From a virus: 38,769 nucleotides of DNA. The stretch is from positions 1 through 38,769 of IMG/VR virus record IMGVR_UViG_3300032242_002394; one strand, given 5' to 3'. Positions 1 through 7,652 of the stretch are shown here, piece after piece; positions within the stretch are counted from its first letter, which is position 1, and every line of letters begins with the position of its first letter. The translations under genes were made by a program, and so were the position numbers. The notes beneath the pieces are model-generated. The model was not told where the DNA came from, did not search any database, and saw nothing but the letters and a program-made list of their open reading frames with translations.

Positions 1-567
1 GCTCCAATTTCATCGCCAGTTGCCTCAAGCGTTAAAGCATTGTATGGTTATAGAAACGGGGCTGATACGCTACCTTATTTGTATTGGGTTTATAGCGGAG
101 GTGTGTCGTTTGGTGGAGATATTACAAACTATCTAATTTCTAACGTTCAATTATCGTTGAACGTTTGGACACATATTGCTGTTGTGCGTATCGGAACAGC
201 AATGAATATGTATATCAACGGAACTTCTGTTGTTTCTAACTCGAGCGTTACGCAAAATTTTAGCGATTCGACAAACGTAAGATATCTTGGGTTTTTTAAC
301 GGATTAAACCCATATTATTTCGCCGGAAATATATCAAATTTCCGCGTAGTTAAAGGCATTGGCATTTATACAGGTAACTTTACCCCTTCAAAATCTTCTT
401 TACAAACCATTCAGAATTCCGGATTGAACGTTTCTGCTATCGGAGATCCAACGACTGTAGGTTTGCTGACTTGTCAAAATGCCACTATCGTAGATAACTC
501 TACTTACGCAACAACTATAACTAATACGGGCGCAGCGACTGTTTTGACAACAGTCGCGCCGTTCTAA
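1..567 (+). CDS. Partial LamG/concanavalin A-like virion protein (C-terminal part)
   Basis: The reading frame is open from the first base of the window, so only the C-terminal 188 residues are present and the true start lies upstream. The middle of the fragment has the pattern of a laminin-G / concanavalin A-like jelly roll: LNVWTHIAVVR, then MYINGTSV, then FAGNISNFRVVKG. This fold is common in phage tail and fibre proteins that bind sugars. The last 60 residues are rich in Thr, Asn and Ser and look like a fibre tip or linker. It is followed by fibre-like genes, which supports a distal tail or adhesin role. The domain call comes from motif recognition; the exact virion position is inference. 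Confidence 0.7.
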   Translation, partial: APISSPVASSVKALYGYRNGADTLPYLYWVYSGGVSFGGDITNYLISNVQLSLNVWTHIAVVRIGTAMNMYINGTSVVSNSSVTQNFSDSTNVRYLGFFNGLNPYYFAGNISNFRVVKGIGIYTGNFTPSKSSLQTIQNSGLNVSAIGDPTTVGLLTCQNATIVDNSTYATTITNTGAATVLTTVAPF

Positions 568-573
568 TAAATA
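566..573 (+). promoter_or_regulatory. Possible T4-type late promoter (AATAAATA)
   Basis: AATAAATA overlaps the stop codon of the upstream gene and lies 20 bp before the ATG at 594. It differs by one base from the TATAAATA boxes found elsewhere in this window. Relaxed first positions occur in late promoters of marine T4-like phages. Confidence 0.4.
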
Positions 574-593
574 CATAAAACATAGGTTGACAA

Positions 594-1550
594 ATGGCAA
601 AACTTCAAAGTGGCACAAGAATATACGGTACGGCAAACGTCGATACCTCTATTTTAACTGGCACCAGTAACACAACGACTGGCACTGGCGGCGTTCTTGC
701 AAACGTAACGACGATTTTTGTCGGTAACAATACCACAAACGCTTATTTGAATACTATTGGTTTGAATATCAATGCCGCTACTATCGCCAATACAACTGGT
801 GTTTACACTGGTGTTGTGAATGCCGCTTCTCATACAGTTGGCGCAACGTTTACCGCTAACGCTACTCTTGTCAATACTGCCGCTATCAACGTTACTGGAC
901 AGACAAACACTGCTACATTGTATGTAACCACATCAGCTAACGTAGGTACAGCTGTTATTGCTAACGCCACTGGTTTGTATACAACTGGTACAATTAATGC
1001 CGCTTCTCATACAGTCGGCGCAACGTTTACTGCGAATGCTACCCTTGTAAATACTGCAGCAATCAACGTTACTGGACAGACAAACACTGCTACATTGTAT
1101 ATCACAACGTCGGCTAACGTAGGTACAGCTGTTATTGCAAACTCTTCTGGCATAACAACAACTGGTTCTATAAACGTTTCAGGTAATACGATTACCAATT
1201 ATACTGAATTTGCCAACGCTTTTATCAACAGCGGTTCTGCACAAACAATATCATCGAATACTAACGTTGTTAGATATACACTAACAGCAAACTGCGTGTT
1301 GACTTTACCGTTAGGTTCCGGTGTAACTGTTACAAACTCTTTGAGAAACATTGTTGTGTTCGTGAAACAAGACGCGACCGGCGGTAGAACTTTATCGTTC
1401 GCGAACCAAGCGGGCGACACTGTTCTTTATAACAACTCGTTGACGTTTCCGCCGCCAAACACTACCGCAAACAAAGTTACGATTTACACTTGTCAGAGGT
1501 ATGATGGCGATACTAACTGGTATATTTCAATGTCATTCATTGGCGCATAA
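594..1550 (+). CDS. Repeat-containing tail fibre-like structural protein
   Basis: A 318-residue protein dominated by Asn, Thr, Ala, Val and Gly, as in phage fibre shafts. It carries two copies of a 59-residue unit, NAASHTVGATFTANATLVN followed by TAAINVTGQTNTATLY and TSANVGTAVIAN. The C-terminal part (about residues 200-318) resembles the C-terminus of the next protein (1592-2239): both have NVVRY, LTLP, VKQD, GGRTL, FANQAGDT and YDGDTNWY or FDGDTNWY. This suggests a shared trimerisation or capping domain. There is no recognisable enzyme motif. The start is an ATG after AGG at about 584. Late transcription is likely from the AATAAATA box upstream. A fibre or decoration role is inferred from composition, repeats and neighbours. 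Confidence 0.65.
   Translation: MAKLQSGTRIYGTANVDTSILTGTSNTTTGTGGVLANVTTIFVGNNTTNAYLNTIGLNINAATIANTTGVYTGVVNAASHTVGATFTANATLVNTAAINVTGQTNTATLYVTTSANVGTAVIANATGLYTTGTINAASHTVGATFTANATLVNTAAINVTGQTNTATLYITTSANVGTAVIANSSGITTTGSINVSGNTITNYTEFANAFINSGSAQTISSNTNVVRYTLTANCVLTLPLGSGVTVTNSLRNIVVFVKQDATGGRTLSFANQAGDTVLYNNSLTFPPPNTTANKVTIYTCQRYDGDTNWYISMSFIGA
822..1140 (+). repeat. Two tandem copies of a 177-bp intragenic repeat
   Basis: The block starting GCCGCTTCTCATACAG at 822 recurs at 999, a period of 177 bp (59 codons). The two copies encode almost the same peptide but differ mainly at third positions, so the duplication has been kept by protein-level selection. The second copy decays after about 1140. 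Confidence 0.75.
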
Positions 1551-1554
1551 TTTT

Positions 1555-1562
1555 TATAAATA
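1555..1562 (+). promoter_or_regulatory. T4-type late promoter TATAAATA
   Basis: An exact TATAAATA box lies 5 bp after the stop of the upstream gene and 29 bp before the ATG at 1592. A strong Shine-Dalgarno region (AAGGGGAAAGGGAA) follows. The box matches the consensus used by the gp55 late sigma factor, whose gene is in this window. Confidence 0.8.
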
Positions 1563-1591
1563 AATAGCAATAGCAAGGGGAAAGGGAACCT

Positions 1592-2239
1592 ATGGCTAAT
1601 TCAGATTTTCTAGTAAAAAACGGTCTTCAAGTTTTAGGCGGAAACGCAAACGTTTCTGGCAACCTAGCTATTACAGGCACATTCATAATCGCTAACACGA
1701 TTGCTGCTAACGGTACTTCAAACGTCGGTACAGCTGGTTATGTGCTAACTTCAGGTGGTGCAGGTTCAAACGTTTTCTGGAGCCTTGCTTCTGCTGGCGT
1801 AAATACTGCTGCTCAGTATACCTTCAGCAACACAATTACATTCACGAACGGTATCAACCTTTCTGCAAATACAATTCAAAATTATATTGAATACGCAAAC
1901 TCAACTGTTACTATATCTTCCACTAGTCCAGTATCTATCCCAGCTAACAGCAATGTTGTAAGATATTTGTTGAGTAGCAACGCTACGCTAACTCTTCCGC
2001 AAGGAACTGTATTGCCAACAAACAGCGCAAAAGCTCTTACAGTTTATGTAAAACAAGATGGAACAGGCGGTAGAACCCTTGCTTTCGCTAACCAAGCTGG
2101 TGATACGTTACGTTATAACAATTCATTAACTTTACCGCAGCCTGCAACGTCTGCGAACTTTGTATCAATTTATAACTGTCAGAGATTTGACGGAGATACA
2201 AATTGGTACGTTTCACTTTCATATCTTGGCGCAGCTTAA
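1592..2239 (+). CDS. Tail fibre-like structural protein, shares C-terminal domain with upstream gene
   Basis: A 215-residue protein. The N-terminus (MANSDFLVKNGLQVLGGNAN, then VSGNLAITGTF) has the pattern seen at the start of many phage fibre and structural proteins of marine T4-like phages. The last 120 residues are clearly related to the end of the upstream protein: NVVRYLLSSNATLTLPQG, then VKQDGTGGRTLAFANQAGDT, then QRFDGDTNWYVSLS. It lacks the 59-residue repeats, so it is a shorter version of the same architecture. It has its own late promoter and a strong ribosome binding site, suggesting high late expression. Its exact place in the virion is not known. Confidence 0.65.
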   Translation: MANSDFLVKNGLQVLGGNANVSGNLAITGTFIIANTIAANGTSNVGTAGYVLTSGGAGSNVFWSLASAGVNTAAQYTFSNTITFTNGINLSANTIQNYIEYANSTVTISSTSPVSIPANSNVVRYLLSSNATLTLPQGTVLPTNSAKALTVYVKQDGTGGRTLAFANQAGDTLRYNNSLTLPQPATSANFVSIYNCQRFDGDTNWYVSLSYLGAA

Positions 2240-2254
2240 TAAGGAGTAATAACA

Positions 2255-2593
2255 ATGGCAACACCAATCAGATACGATGATCTTTATATGCACGGTAAAA
2301 AGAATCAAACATTGACTGTTAATGTTAAGAAGTTTTTGTTTGATAACAATATCGCGTTCAACGACCTTGTTTATACAGACGACAACAAAGCAGAAACAAT
2401 TGCTGCTCTTTCAACTTGGTTTGAAGACACAGCAGGAAATAAGATCATATTTTCTGATCTACCAATATTGACGTATGACGAAATTTATTGGGAATCAGAA
2501 GACAAAGCTCATAAGTACGCTGTACGTAAATACGCTTTGCAGGTAAGTGACCTACCATCAGACTTCACGACGCTTGCTGTAAAAAACTCATAA
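2255..2593 (+). CDS. Hypothetical protein, 112 aa
   Basis: A small, fairly charged protein (MATPIRYDDLYMHGKK at the N-terminus, YWESEDKAHKYAVRKYALQ near the C-terminus) with no signal peptide or membrane segment. I do not recognise the family. It sits 15 bp after a fibre gene, behind a GGAG ribosome binding site, and 9 bp before a glycine-rich adhesin gene. It is therefore co-transcribed with tail genes and might be a small structural or fibre-assembly protein; that role is a guess from position. Confidence 0.6.
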   Translation: MATPIRYDDLYMHGKKNQTLTVNVKKFLFDNNIAFNDLVYTDDNKAETIAALSTWFEDTAGNKIIFSDLPILTYDEIYWESEDKAHKYAVRKYALQVSDLPSDFTTLAVKNS

Positions 2594-2602
2594 GGTAATT
2601 AA

Positions 2603-4027
2603 ATGTTCGGACTAGCCCAATCAATAATACGAGCTATTCAACCAGCTGGTTCGACGACGTTTAATTCGCCTGGTACATACACTGTACCTTACGGTGTGCG
2701 TACAATTTCAATCACTGGGGCTGGTGGTGCTGGTAATTCAGGCGGCGCTGGCAACCCAGGTAATAACGGTGCCGCTGGTGGTTCTGGTAACCCAGGTAAT
2801 GCTGGAAACTCTGGCAATCCAGGTAACAACGGTGCTGCTGGTGCCGCTGGTAACCCAGGTAATGCTGGAGGAACTGGTAACCCAGGAACTGGCGGTACTG
2901 CTGGCGGCGGTGGTAATGGTGGTGCTGGTGGCGGTGGCGGTAATGCTGGTAACCCTTCGATATGTTGTCACAATAAAGTTAAGTTTTCCGTTGCTTACAA
3001 CTTTCATTACGGAAGTCCTGGAACCACTGGTTCTCCAAATATTGGCGGTGGTTACGGTGGCGGTAATGGCGGTGGCGGAGGACCTCGCGCAGGTAACGGA
3101 GGCGCTGGTGGATCGGGCGGCGCAGGCAGCGGTGGTGGTAACGGAGGCGCTGGCAATCCTGGTACTGCTGGCGCTGCGGGTACTGCTGGTACTGGCGCAA
3201 CAGCTGGCGGCACTGGGGCGAGTGGAAATCCAGGAACAGCTGGATCAGCTGGTAGCGGCGCAGGGGCTGGCGGTACAGGTTCTGCAGGAACTGTCGGCGC
3301 GGCTGGTACAACAGGCACGCCAAGCACTTTCATAAACAATACTTATTTTTCAGTTACGTTTCCGGGCGGTAATGGAGGTACTGGTGGTAACGGTGGAACA
3401 GCTGGCAATGCAGGTAATCCAGGTAACAACGGTGCTGCTGGCACTGGCGGTACAGGCGGCGGTGGCGGCAACGCAGGGAATCCTGGCAACAACGGTGCTG
3501 CTGGCACTGGCGGGACGGCTGGTTCTGGAAACCCAGGAAACGCAGGTTCTCCGGGCGTAGGAGGTTCCGGCGGTGGCGGTGGCGGCGGTGGCGGCTGGTG
3601 TAATTGCGGTTTTTTTAATGCGGGCGGCAGTGGAACAGCTGGTGGTGGTCCGATTGGCGGTAATGCTGGAGACGGCGCTGGAACGCAATATTATTCGTCT
3701 CCATCAAACCCAGGCGGTGCTGGTGGCGGCGGAAACATAGGTTATAGCGGTAATCCAGGCACTTCAAACCCAGGTGGCGCGGGTAATCCTGGCAGCGCTG
3801 GCGCTGCAGGTACTGCTGGTACTGGTGCTACTTCTGGTAACCCAGGCAACCCAGGAACTGCAGGTTCAGCCGGAACAGCTGGCACTGGCGCTACTTCTGG
3901 CAATCCCGGTAATCCAGGCAACACGCCTTCGAATTCTACAAATTCCGCTAATACAGTTTCTCTTATTTCTTATGCTGTAACAGTTGCTCCGGGAACTTCG
4001 ATGGTTGTTTCATACGCACAACAATAA
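2603..4027 (+). CDS. Glycine-rich adhesin-like tail protein, copy 1
   Basis: A 474-residue protein. Residues about 18-40 form the leader seen in bacterial and phage glycine-rich proteins (TFNSPGTYTVPYGVRTISIT, then GAGGAGN). The body consists of GNPGNNGAAG, GTAGTGAT and poly-Gly runs. This resembles glycine-rich adhesins such as gp38 of T2/S16-type phages, where Gly-rich strands pack as polyglycine-II helices, although no homology to gp38 can be claimed from composition. Two non-repetitive islands interrupt the Gly-rich part: one with ICC and HNKVKFSVAYNF, one with WCNCGFF. They probably form exposed loops or disulfides. The C-terminus (SLISYAVTVAPGTSMVVSYA) is a beta-rich cap. The next gene is a close paralogue. 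A receptor-binding role is inferred. Confidence 0.7.
   Translation: MFGLAQSIIRAIQPAGSTTFNSPGTYTVPYGVRTISITGAGGAGNSGGAGNPGNNGAAGGSGNPGNAGNSGNPGNNGAAGAAGNPGNAGGTGNPGTGGTAGGGGNGGAGGGGGNAGNPSICCHNKVKFSVAYNFHYGSPGTTGSPNIGGGYGGGNGGGGGPRAGNGGAGGSGGAGSGGGNGGAGNPGTAGAAGTAGTGATAGGTGASGNPGTAGSAGSGAGAGGTGSAGTVGAAGTTGTPSTFINNTYFSVTFPGGNGGTGGNGGTAGNAGNPGNNGAAGTGGTGGGGGNAGNPGNNGAAGTGGTAGSGNPGNAGSPGVGGSGGGGGGGGGWCNCGFFNAGGSGTAGGGPIGGNAGDGAGTQYYSSPSNPGGAGGGGNIGYSGNPGTSNPGGAGNPGSAGAAGTAGTGATSGNPGNPGTAGSAGTAGTGATSGNPGNPGNTPSNSTNSANTVSLISYAVTVAPGTSMVVSYAQQ
2972..2997 (+). repeat. 26-bp exact repeat shared with the paralogue (other copy at 4458-4483)
   Basis: The 26 bases from AATAAAGTTA to CGTTGCTTA in this gene occur unchanged at 4458-4483 in the downstream paralogue. 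They encode the conserved NKVKFSVA island. Identity at third positions over this stretch suggests recent duplication or gene conversion between the tandem adhesin genes. Confidence 0.75.
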
Positions 4028-4040
4028 TTAGAGAGTTATA

Positions 4041-5648
4041 ATGCCTGGATCAGCTTTAGCTTTATTATTACACTCAATTCAACCAGCTGGGTCTACAACG
4101 TTCAACTCATCGGGAACATACACAGTTCCTTACGGTGTTAGAACAATTTCGATTACAGGCGCTGGCGGTGCAGGTAATCCAGGAGCGGCTGGTAACCCAG
4201 GTGCAAACGGAACAGCTGGTGCTGCTGGTACTGCAGGTAATCCAGGCAACAACGGTGCTGCTGGTGCCGCTGGAAATATCGGCGCGAAAGGAAACAACGG
4301 CAATCCAGGTAATAATGGCGCTGCTGGCGCTGCTGGCAATCCAGGAGCAGCAGGCAATTCAGGTAATCCTGGTTCTGCTGGAACTGGCGGTGGTGCTGGT
4401 AATGGCGGTGGTGGAGGCGGCGGAGGTTACGCTGCTAATCCAGGGTTGTCCTGCGCTAATAAAGTTAAGTTTTCCGTTGCTTATAACTATTATTACGGAG
4501 CTCCGGGCAACACTGGTTCCCCGAATTATGGCGGTGGTTACGGTGGTGGTTCTGGTGGCGGTGCTTCTGGTCGAGGCGGTAACGGTGGCAACGGTGGCGG
4601 TGGAGCCGGAGGTAATGGAGGCGGTGGTGGTAATCCAGGTGCTGCAGGCACTGGCGGAAACCCAGGAGCTTCCGGGACTGGCGCAACAGCTGGCGGCACT
4701 GGAGCTGCAGGTACAGCTGGGACTACAGGCGCTGCAGGCACAGGAGCAACTGCAGGAACTCCAGGAGCAGCGGGAACTGCAGGCACGGGCGCAACCGCTG
4801 GCGGCACTGGTTCTGTAGGTACAGCAGGAACTAATGGAACAGCGGGAACGCCCAGCAGTTTTATAAACAATACATATTATTCAGTTACATTCCCAGGCGG
4901 TAACGCTGGCACTGGCGGTACTGGCGGTTCGGCAGGCACAGCAGGTAATCCAGGAAATAATGGCGCTGCTGGTGCAGCCGGAACCATTGGTAATCCAGGT
5001 AATAATGGCGGCGGTGGTACTGGTGGAACAGCTGGTGCTGCTGGTACTGCAGGCAACCCAGGCAATAACGGCGGTGGCGGAACTGGCGGCACTGCTGGCG
5101 CAGGAAATCCCGGTAATGCTGGCAACCCAGGCAACGCTGGTTCCGGTGGCGGCGGAGGCGGTGGCGGCGGATGTTTATGTAACGGTTATTTCATCGCAGC
5201 TGGTAACGGAAACGGCGGTGGTGGACCAAGCGGTGGTGGTGGTGGAGCGGGTGCGGGTCAACAATATTACGCTTCTCCCGCAAACCCAGGAGGCGGCGGC
5301 GGTAACGGAAATTCTGGCAGCGGTGGGAATCCAGGTTCAGCTTCTGGCGGCGGTGGTGGTAATCCTGGCAACGCTGGCGCTGCAGGCACCGCTGGTGTCG
5401 GCGCAACGGCAGGTGGCACTGGTAACCCAGGAAATCCAGGTGCTGCTGGTACTGCGGGTACTGGTGCTACTGCAGGTAATTCAGGAGCTGCTGGCACAGC
5501 TGGCACGGGCGCAACTTCCGGAACAGCTGGTAACCCGGGAACAACGCCTTCAACTTCAACAAACTCTACGACAACAATTTCTCTTGTATCTTATGCAGTA
5601 ACGGTTGCCCCAGGAACCTCTATGGTAGTTTCTTACGCTCAACAATAA
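4041..5648 (+). CDS. Glycine-rich adhesin-like tail protein, copy 2
   Basis: A 535-residue paralogue of the upstream protein. It has the same leader (TFNSSGTYTVPYGVRTISIT), the same two Cys-containing islands (LSCANKVKFSVAYNYYYG and CLCNGYFIAAG), the same SFINNTYYSVTFPGGN island and the same C-terminal cap (SYAVTVAPGTSMVVSYAQQ). The Gly-rich segments differ in length and order, so copies diverge mainly by gain and loss of short GNPGNNGAAG-type units. The start at 4041 follows an AGAGAG site. Tandem, unequal copies of an adhesin suggest alternative or hetero-oligomeric receptor-binding tips. This is inference; no structure is known to me for this exact family. Confidence 0.7.
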   Translation: MPGSALALLLHSIQPAGSTTFNSSGTYTVPYGVRTISITGAGGAGNPGAAGNPGANGTAGAAGTAGNPGNNGAAGAAGNIGAKGNNGNPGNNGAAGAAGNPGAAGNSGNPGSAGTGGGAGNGGGGGGGGYAANPGLSCANKVKFSVAYNYYYGAPGNTGSPNYGGGYGGGSGGGASGRGGNGGNGGGGAGGNGGGGGNPGAAGTGGNPGASGTGATAGGTGAAGTAGTTGAAGTGATAGTPGAAGTAGTGATAGGTGSVGTAGTNGTAGTPSSFINNTYYSVTFPGGNAGTGGTGGSAGTAGNPGNNGAAGAAGTIGNPGNNGGGGTGGTAGAAGTAGNPGNNGGGGTGGTAGAGNPGNAGNPGNAGSGGGGGGGGGCLCNGYFIAAGNGNGGGGPSGGGGGAGAGQQYYASPANPGGGGGNGNSGSGGNPGSASGGGGGNPGNAGAAGTAGVGATAGGTGNPGNPGAAGTAGTGATAGNSGAAGTAGTGATSGTAGNPGTTPSTSTNSTTTISLVSYAVTVAPGTSMVVSYAQQ

Positions 5649-5661
5649 TGAAAGGTTAGTT

Positions 5662-6354
5662 ATGTTTTTTGGTGATGATAAGATAAAGTTTTTATGCGAT
5701 CCTTCTTTGGTTGATGTTATACCTCATCCTTACCCCGCCCGTAAATATATGCCTGACTGGTATAAAAAACTAGCAATGCATACAACTGATGGGGATGGTA
5801 TGGAAATACCAACTTTGAAAAGGTGTCCGCCATTCCTTGACGCGATGGCATCTGGTTGGATTATACCATTAGCAGGGGATGTTGTTTTCAAAGTTGTTGA
5901 TGATGGGGCTGGCGTTAGTTGGAAAACTGATTTCGCTCCGGGGTTGGTAAGTCATCATAATATGAAACAAATATCGACACACCCGAATGTACCAACTGTT
6001 CCGATAAAAGTGTTGAATCACTGGATTATTCAAACCCCGCCAGGTTGGTCTTGTATGTTCGTTCCGCCTTTGAATAGAACAGATGATGTATTTGATTTGA
6101 TGAGCGGTGTCGTCGAAACAGATAAATTTTGGGAGCACGTAAATTTTCCTGGGTTTTTGAAAATAAAAGAAGGAACATTTACCGTTCGTCAAGGTCATCC
6201 TTTGATGCAGGTTATACCATACAAAAGAGGGTTCAAAAAAGAAGCTACGGTTCGCGCACTAAATAATAAAGAATTAGAAAAAGTTAAGCTTCACAGAGCC
6301 AGACACTCAGCTAACTTCAGTCAGTACAGAAACAATATGTGGGAAAAAAAGTAA
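5662..6354 (+). CDS. DUF6065-like protein of unknown function
   Basis: A 230-residue soluble protein. The N-terminal pattern (KIKFLCDPSL, then PYPARKYMPDWYKKL, then LKRCPPFLDAM) is typical of a family seen in cyanophages and other marine T4-like phages that I believe is DUF6065. Other conserved-looking parts are GWIIPLAGD, HPNVPTVPIKVLNHWIIQTP and VRQGHPLMQVIPYKR. Its function is unknown. It opens a run of accessory genes between the adhesins and the neck genes and ends directly before the next ATG (6355), so it is translationally coupled to the PP-loop gene. The family name is from memory and should be confirmed with a profile search. Confidence 0.6.
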   Translation: MFFGDDKIKFLCDPSLVDVIPHPYPARKYMPDWYKKLAMHTTDGDGMEIPTLKRCPPFLDAMASGWIIPLAGDVVFKVVDDGAGVSWKTDFAPGLVSHHNMKQISTHPNVPTVPIKVLNHWIIQTPPGWSCMFVPPLNRTDDVFDLMSGVVETDKFWEHVNFPGFLKIKEGTFTVRQGHPLMQVIPYKRGFKKEATVRALNNKELEKVKLHRARHSANFSQYRNNMWEKK

Positions 6355-7101
6355 ATGACAACGGTTATATCAGTATCAGGCGGTATCAACAGCGCATACC
6401 TTTTATGGAATGCTGCGAAAAACAGCAACGATGATATTGTTGCTGTTCATTTTGATATCAAAAGTTACGCTATGAGCGATAGGAACGAATATCATAATTA
6501 CCCAAAAGCAAATACTTCTGCTGCTAATAGCGTTGTTACTTGGGTTAGTGAAAACATTAGACCCGTTACCTACCATTATTTGACATTGGCTGAATACACT
6601 CCTAAGTACGGCGTTTTGGGTTTCCTAGAAACTGCAAACTATAGTTTGTCTATTGCTAATGTAAGTTCGGTTGTGCTTTCCGACGGTTTGGAAAGTTCAG
6701 ACGATAATTCAGTAAAAATAAGATCAGCTGTTACTCAAATAGCTAACAATGTTTTTTTCCCGTTGATTCAACAAAATTTATCTACAGCCGATTGTATAGA
6801 CGCTTTGCCAGCAACCCTACTCAATATTTGCCATAAAAATCAATATTACAAAGGTATTATGGCAATGAAAGCCGCCAACAATACCAACCAGCAAATATTG
6901 ACTGAAATTCATAACATTATCGGTAACGGACCAACTCCATATCAGAAAACTTTGAGTAACGATTACTATGTTGATAGTAAAAACAACTCGAAGAAATTTT
7001 TAGATAACAAGCACTTTTGCGATTCGAGCGAATATTTCGGTTCAATAACGTTTGAGTACCCAATACAATATCTTGCACCTCATGTAAAAATTATCAGATA
7101 A
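6355..7101 (+). CDS. Degenerate PP-loop ATPase-like protein (QueC-like paralogue without zinc site)
   Basis: A 248-residue protein starting MTTVISVSGGINSAYLLW, a PP-loop of the N-type ATP pyrophosphatase superfamily, followed by IVAVHFD. The usual SGGxDS motif reads SGGINS, with Asn in place of Asp. It resembles the protein at 8525-9385 (compare DALPATLLNICH with TSLPSDLLNMVSLC) but lacks that protein's CxxCxxC cluster, keeping only isolated Cys. It may therefore bind a nucleotide without the standard adenylation chemistry, or act on another substrate. The gene begins immediately after the stop of the DUF6065-like gene and is followed by an oxygenase gene. The superfamily call is fairly safe; the function is unknown. 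Confidence 0.6.
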   Translation: MTTVISVSGGINSAYLLWNAAKNSNDDIVAVHFDIKSYAMSDRNEYHNYPKANTSAANSVVTWVSENIRPVTYHYLTLAEYTPKYGVLGFLETANYSLSIANVSSVVLSDGLESSDDNSVKIRSAVTQIANNVFFPLIQQNLSTADCIDALPATLLNICHKNQYYKGIMAMKAANNTNQQILTEIHNIIGNGPTPYQKTLSNDYYVDSKNNSKKFLDNKHFCDSSEYFGSITFEYPIQYLAPHVKIIR

Positions 7102-7115
7102 AAAGGCGATACATT

Positions 7116-7652
7116 ATGATTTCTGAACCGTTGTATTGGATGTGGAAAAACGAACTACCGCCCAACCTCTGTAAAACTATAATTGAAGAGGGTTTGAAAC
7201 TACAAGTAGAAGAAGCAAGCGTTGGTGACGAAGGAAGGGTTGATAAAGAGATTAGAGAGTCAGCTGTTTCTTGGTTCGATAATAATTCTTGGGTTTCTGG
7301 TTTGATTGCTCATTACGCTTATACAGCAAACAAACAAGCTTGGAATTTTTCTTTGACTGGTAATCAAAACCCTCAGTTCACCGTTTATAACGAAGGCGGG
7401 TTTTACAACTTTCATGAAGACTGTTCGCTTTTGTCTGATCAGATGAGAAAACTAAGTGCTGTGATTGTAATTGCCGACCCCAACGATTATGAAGGCGGCG
7501 ATTTTGAATTTGAAGATGGCACTCGCCCAGACATAAAAGGTCAAGGTTCTATCCTCGTTTTCCCTTCATTCATCAAACATAGAGTTACGCCTGTAACGAG
7601 CGGAACGCGATATTCATTGGTTTCTTGGTTCGTTGGTCCAGCGTTTTCATGA
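7116..7652 (+). CDS. 2-oxoglutarate/Fe(II)-dependent oxygenase (prolyl 4-hydroxylase-like)
   Basis: A 178-residue double-stranded beta-helix oxygenase. The iron ligands are visible as HxD at H100/D102 (YNFHEDCS) and a distal H155 (FIKHRVTPV), with R165 (GTRYSLVSW) placed to bind 2-oxoglutarate. The intervening RKLSAVIVI and YEGGDFEF are typical of the prolyl-4-hydroxylase-like phage oxygenases common in cyanophages. The substrate cannot be read from sequence; tail or adhesin proteins, host proteins or small molecules are possible. The stop overlaps the start of the next gene (ATGA), so the two are translationally coupled. Confidence 0.8.
   Translation: MISEPLYWMWKNELPPNLCKTIIEEGLKLQVEEASVGDEGRVDKEIRESAVSWFDNNSWVSGLIAHYAYTANKQAWNFSLTGNQNPQFTVYNEGGFYNFHEDCSLLSDQMRKLSAVIVIADPNDYEGGDFEFEDGTRPDIKGQGSILVFPSFIKHRVTPVTSGTRYSLVSWFVGPAFS

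Noticed and set aside
2694-5601. Long open frames on both strands within the glycine-rich genes
   Set aside because: GGT/GGC/GCT-rich repeats keep other frames free of stops; the alternative products are low-complexity Leu/Val/Pro or Arg/Gln strings without ribosome binding sites.
7625-7648. TTG start for the solute-binding protein
   Set aside because: It lies within the oxygenase gene, and the ATG at 7649 gives a normal signal peptide and an ATGA overlap.
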